Positions 61,946-64,000 of a stretch of DNA of 64,000 nucleotides are shown here, in pieces (the first letter of the stretch is position 1; each line of letters opens with the position of its first letter). A program made the position numbers and the translations under genes. The notes beneath the pieces are model-generated. The model searched no databases. It was not told the origin of the DNA and saw only the letters and a list, made by a program, of their open reading frames with translations. Origin of the DNA: Salvelinus alpinus (lineage: Eukaryota; Chordata; Actinopteri; Salmoniformes; Salmonidae); contig NC_092092.1 of assembly GCF_045679555.1 (NCBI RefSeq), positions 17,049,591-17,113,590 of the forward strand. Reading direction: 5' to 3'.

Positions 61946-64000
61946 TTTAGTACACGTGGTAGTAGTAGTGTTTAGTACACATAGTCGTGTTTAGTACACT
62001 TAGTAGTAGTAGTAGTATTGTTTAGTACACGTAGTAGTACTAGTAGTGTTTAGTACACGTAGTAGTAGTACTGGTAGTAGTCGTTTTAGTACACGTAGTG
62101 GTAGTACTAGTAGTAGTAGTGTTTAGCACACATAGTATTAATAGTGTTTAGTACACGTAGTAATAGTAATAGTAGTGGTATTTAGTACCAGTTATAGTAG
62201 TTGTGTTTAGTGCACATAGTAGTGTTTAGGTTTTTAGCTGTGTGTAGTAGTAGTAGTAGTGGTATTTAGTAGTAGTAGTGCGTAGTAGTAGCGGTGTGTA
62301 GTACACATAGTAGTAGTGTTTAGTACACATATTAGTACTTTTTAGTACACATAGTAGTGTTTAGTACACGTAGTAGTAGTGGTTGTGTTTAGTACACATA
62401 GTTCTCGTTTTTAGCACACATAGTAGTTGTAGTGTTTATATTAGTAGTGGTAGTAGTAGTGGTAGTGTTGTGCAATAGTAGTGTGTAGTAGTAGTAGTGT
62501 TTAGTACACGTAGTAGTAGTAGTTTTTAGTGAATGTGGTATTAGTGCGTAGTACATATAGTAGTAGTTGTTGTGTTTAGTACACGTAGTAGTAGTTTTTA
62601 GTACACGTAGTAGTAGTAGTAGTAGTGTTTAGTGCATGTGGTATTAGTGCTTAGTACATGTAGTTGTTGTGTTTAGTGCACGTAGTGTTTAGTACACATA
62701 GTAGTTGTTGTGTTTAGTGCACGTATCAGTGGTAGTAGTAGTGTTACGTACACGTAGTAGCAGCAGTGTTTAGTACACGTAGTATTAGTGTGTAGTACAC
62801 ATAGTAGTAGAAGTGTTTAGTACACATAGTAGTAGTAGTGTTTAGTACACATAGTAGTAGTAGTGTTTAGTACACATTGTTTCAGCGGTGTTTAGTACAC
62901 GTAGTTGTAGCAGTGTTTAGTACACGTAGTATTAGTGTGTAGTACACATAGTAGTAGAAGTGTTTAGTACACATAGTAGTAGTAGTGTTTAGTACACATA
63001 GTAGTAGTAGTGTTTAGTACACGTAACCGTAGTGGTGTTTAGTACACATATTAGTGTTTAGTATACCTAGTAGTAGTAGTGTTTAGTAGACGTAATAGTA
63101 GTAGTATTGTTTAGTACATGTAGCCATAGTAGTGTTTAGTACATGTAGCCATAGTAGTGTTTAGTACACATAGCCGTAGTAGTGTTTAGTACACATAGTA
63201 GTGTTTAGTATACCTAGTAGTGTTTAGTATACCTAGTAGTAGTAGTAGGGTTTAGTACACGTATTAGTAGTAGTATTGTTTAGTACACATAGTAGTAGTG
63301 TTTAGTACTAGTAGTAGTAGTGTTTAGTACTAGTAGTAGTAGTATTGTTTAGTACACATAGTAGTAGTAGTGTTTAGTACACATAGTAGTACTAGTGTTT
63401 AGTACACATAGTCGTAGTAGTGTTTAGTACACATAGTAGTGTTTAGTAACGTAGTAGTGTTTAGTATACCTAGTAGTAGTAGTAGTGTTTAGTACACATA
63501 GTAGTAGTGTTTAGTACACATAGTCGTAGTAGTGTTTAGTGCACGTTGTAGTGTTTAGTATACATCGTAGTAGTAGTGTTTAGTACACGTAGTAGTAGTA
63601 GTGTTTAGTACACTTAGTAGTAGTAGTGTTTAGTACACACAGTAGTAGTAGTGTTTATGAACCTTAGTAGTCATAGTAGTGTTTAGTACACGTAGTAGTG
63701 TTTAGTGTACGTAGTAGTAGTAGTGTTTAGTACACATATTAATAGCTGTAGTAGTGTTTTGTACACGTAGTGGAAGTGTTTAGTTCACGTGTTAGTAGTG
63801 TTTAGTGCACGTGGTAGTAGTAGTAGTGTTTAGTACACGTAGTAGTAGTAGTAGTAGTAGTAGTAGTTTTTAGTACACATAGTAGTAGTAGTAGTAGTAG
63901 TGTTTAGTAACATAGTAATAGTAGTAGTGTTTAGTAACGTAGTAGTACTGTTTAGTAACGTTGTAGTGATAGTAGTAGTGTTTAGTACACGTAGTTGTGT
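55385..64000 (+). repeat. TAG/GTA-rich higher-order array filling intron 7
   Basis: Irregular units combine (GTA)n runs with TGTTTAGTACACGTAGTAG or TTTAGTACACATAG. Landmarks show a superrepeat: GTTTAGCACACATAGTATTA occurs at 57352, 59308, 60164 and 62121 (spacings 1,956, 856 and 1,957), and GTTTAGTAACATAGTAATAG at 56561, 58485, 61293 and 63902. The period is about 2.81 kb with an internal 0.86/1.96-kb duplication. All forward frames are dense in TAG stops. The array continues past the window edge. Confidence 0.95.

Noticed and set aside
55385..64000. A non-coding RNA gene or regulatory array with repeated ACACGT words
   Set aside because: The words are part of the tandem unit, and no promoter, terminator or conserved structure could be seen.

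Overview
The window is vertebrate nuclear DNA, most likely from a salmonid fish. The sequence carries a Sleeping-Beauty-type Tc1 element, two other Tc1-like families, a reverse-oriented HpaI-type tRNA-derived SINE, CR1/L2-like LINE copies and several short inverted-repeat elements that I recognise from salmonid genomes. There is no bacterial-style gene organisation. Family names rest on recognition from memory, not on a database search.

The one clear host gene is klhdc3 (kelch domain-containing protein 3), on the + strand from about 24454 to beyond 64000. I place seven consecutive coding exons at 24599-24752, 33227-33403, 38558-38673, 41479-41550, 51116-51329, 52817-52903 and 55272-55380. All have AG/GT borders and compatible phases, and they join into 309 intact codons plus two bases, holding six kelch-blade GG doublets. 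The C-terminal part, where the family carries its Elongin/Cullin-2 contact, lies to the right of the window.

Upstream (1-24450): a 66/57-bp minisatellite (1-4285); palindromic elements and TCTG/CT microsatellites (4500-7110); a long interspersed repeat split by two insertions (7500-10065); a CCHC-type retroelement with 12-bp target-site duplications (10651-12122); low-complexity intergenic DNA; a 34-bp minisatellite (14456-15298); two adjacent Tc1 elements (15986-18237); a possible small spliced transcript (about 18290-18810); a two-lobed interspersed repeat (19160-20395); and a four-layer nested transposon stack (20512-23258).

Within klhdc3, every intron holds at least one tandem array, and the unit differs from intron to intron: 27 and 22 bp (intron 1), 41 bp inside a MITE (intron 2), 38 bp inside a foldback element (intron 3), 33 bp plus a splice-acceptor-derived array (intron 4), 31 bp (intron 5), 31 and 26 bp (intron 6), and a 2.8-kb higher-order TAG-rich array (intron 7). 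Tandem repeats make up roughly half of the 64 kb. Several arrays carry splice-site-like sequences, and intronic partial copies lie beside exons 1, 3 and 5. That combination, a conserved gene embedded in arrays of pseudo-splice sites, is the most unusual thing here.

The very long open frames across the arrays (up to 1,692 codons) are by-products of repeat units whose length is divisible by three and are not annotated as genes.
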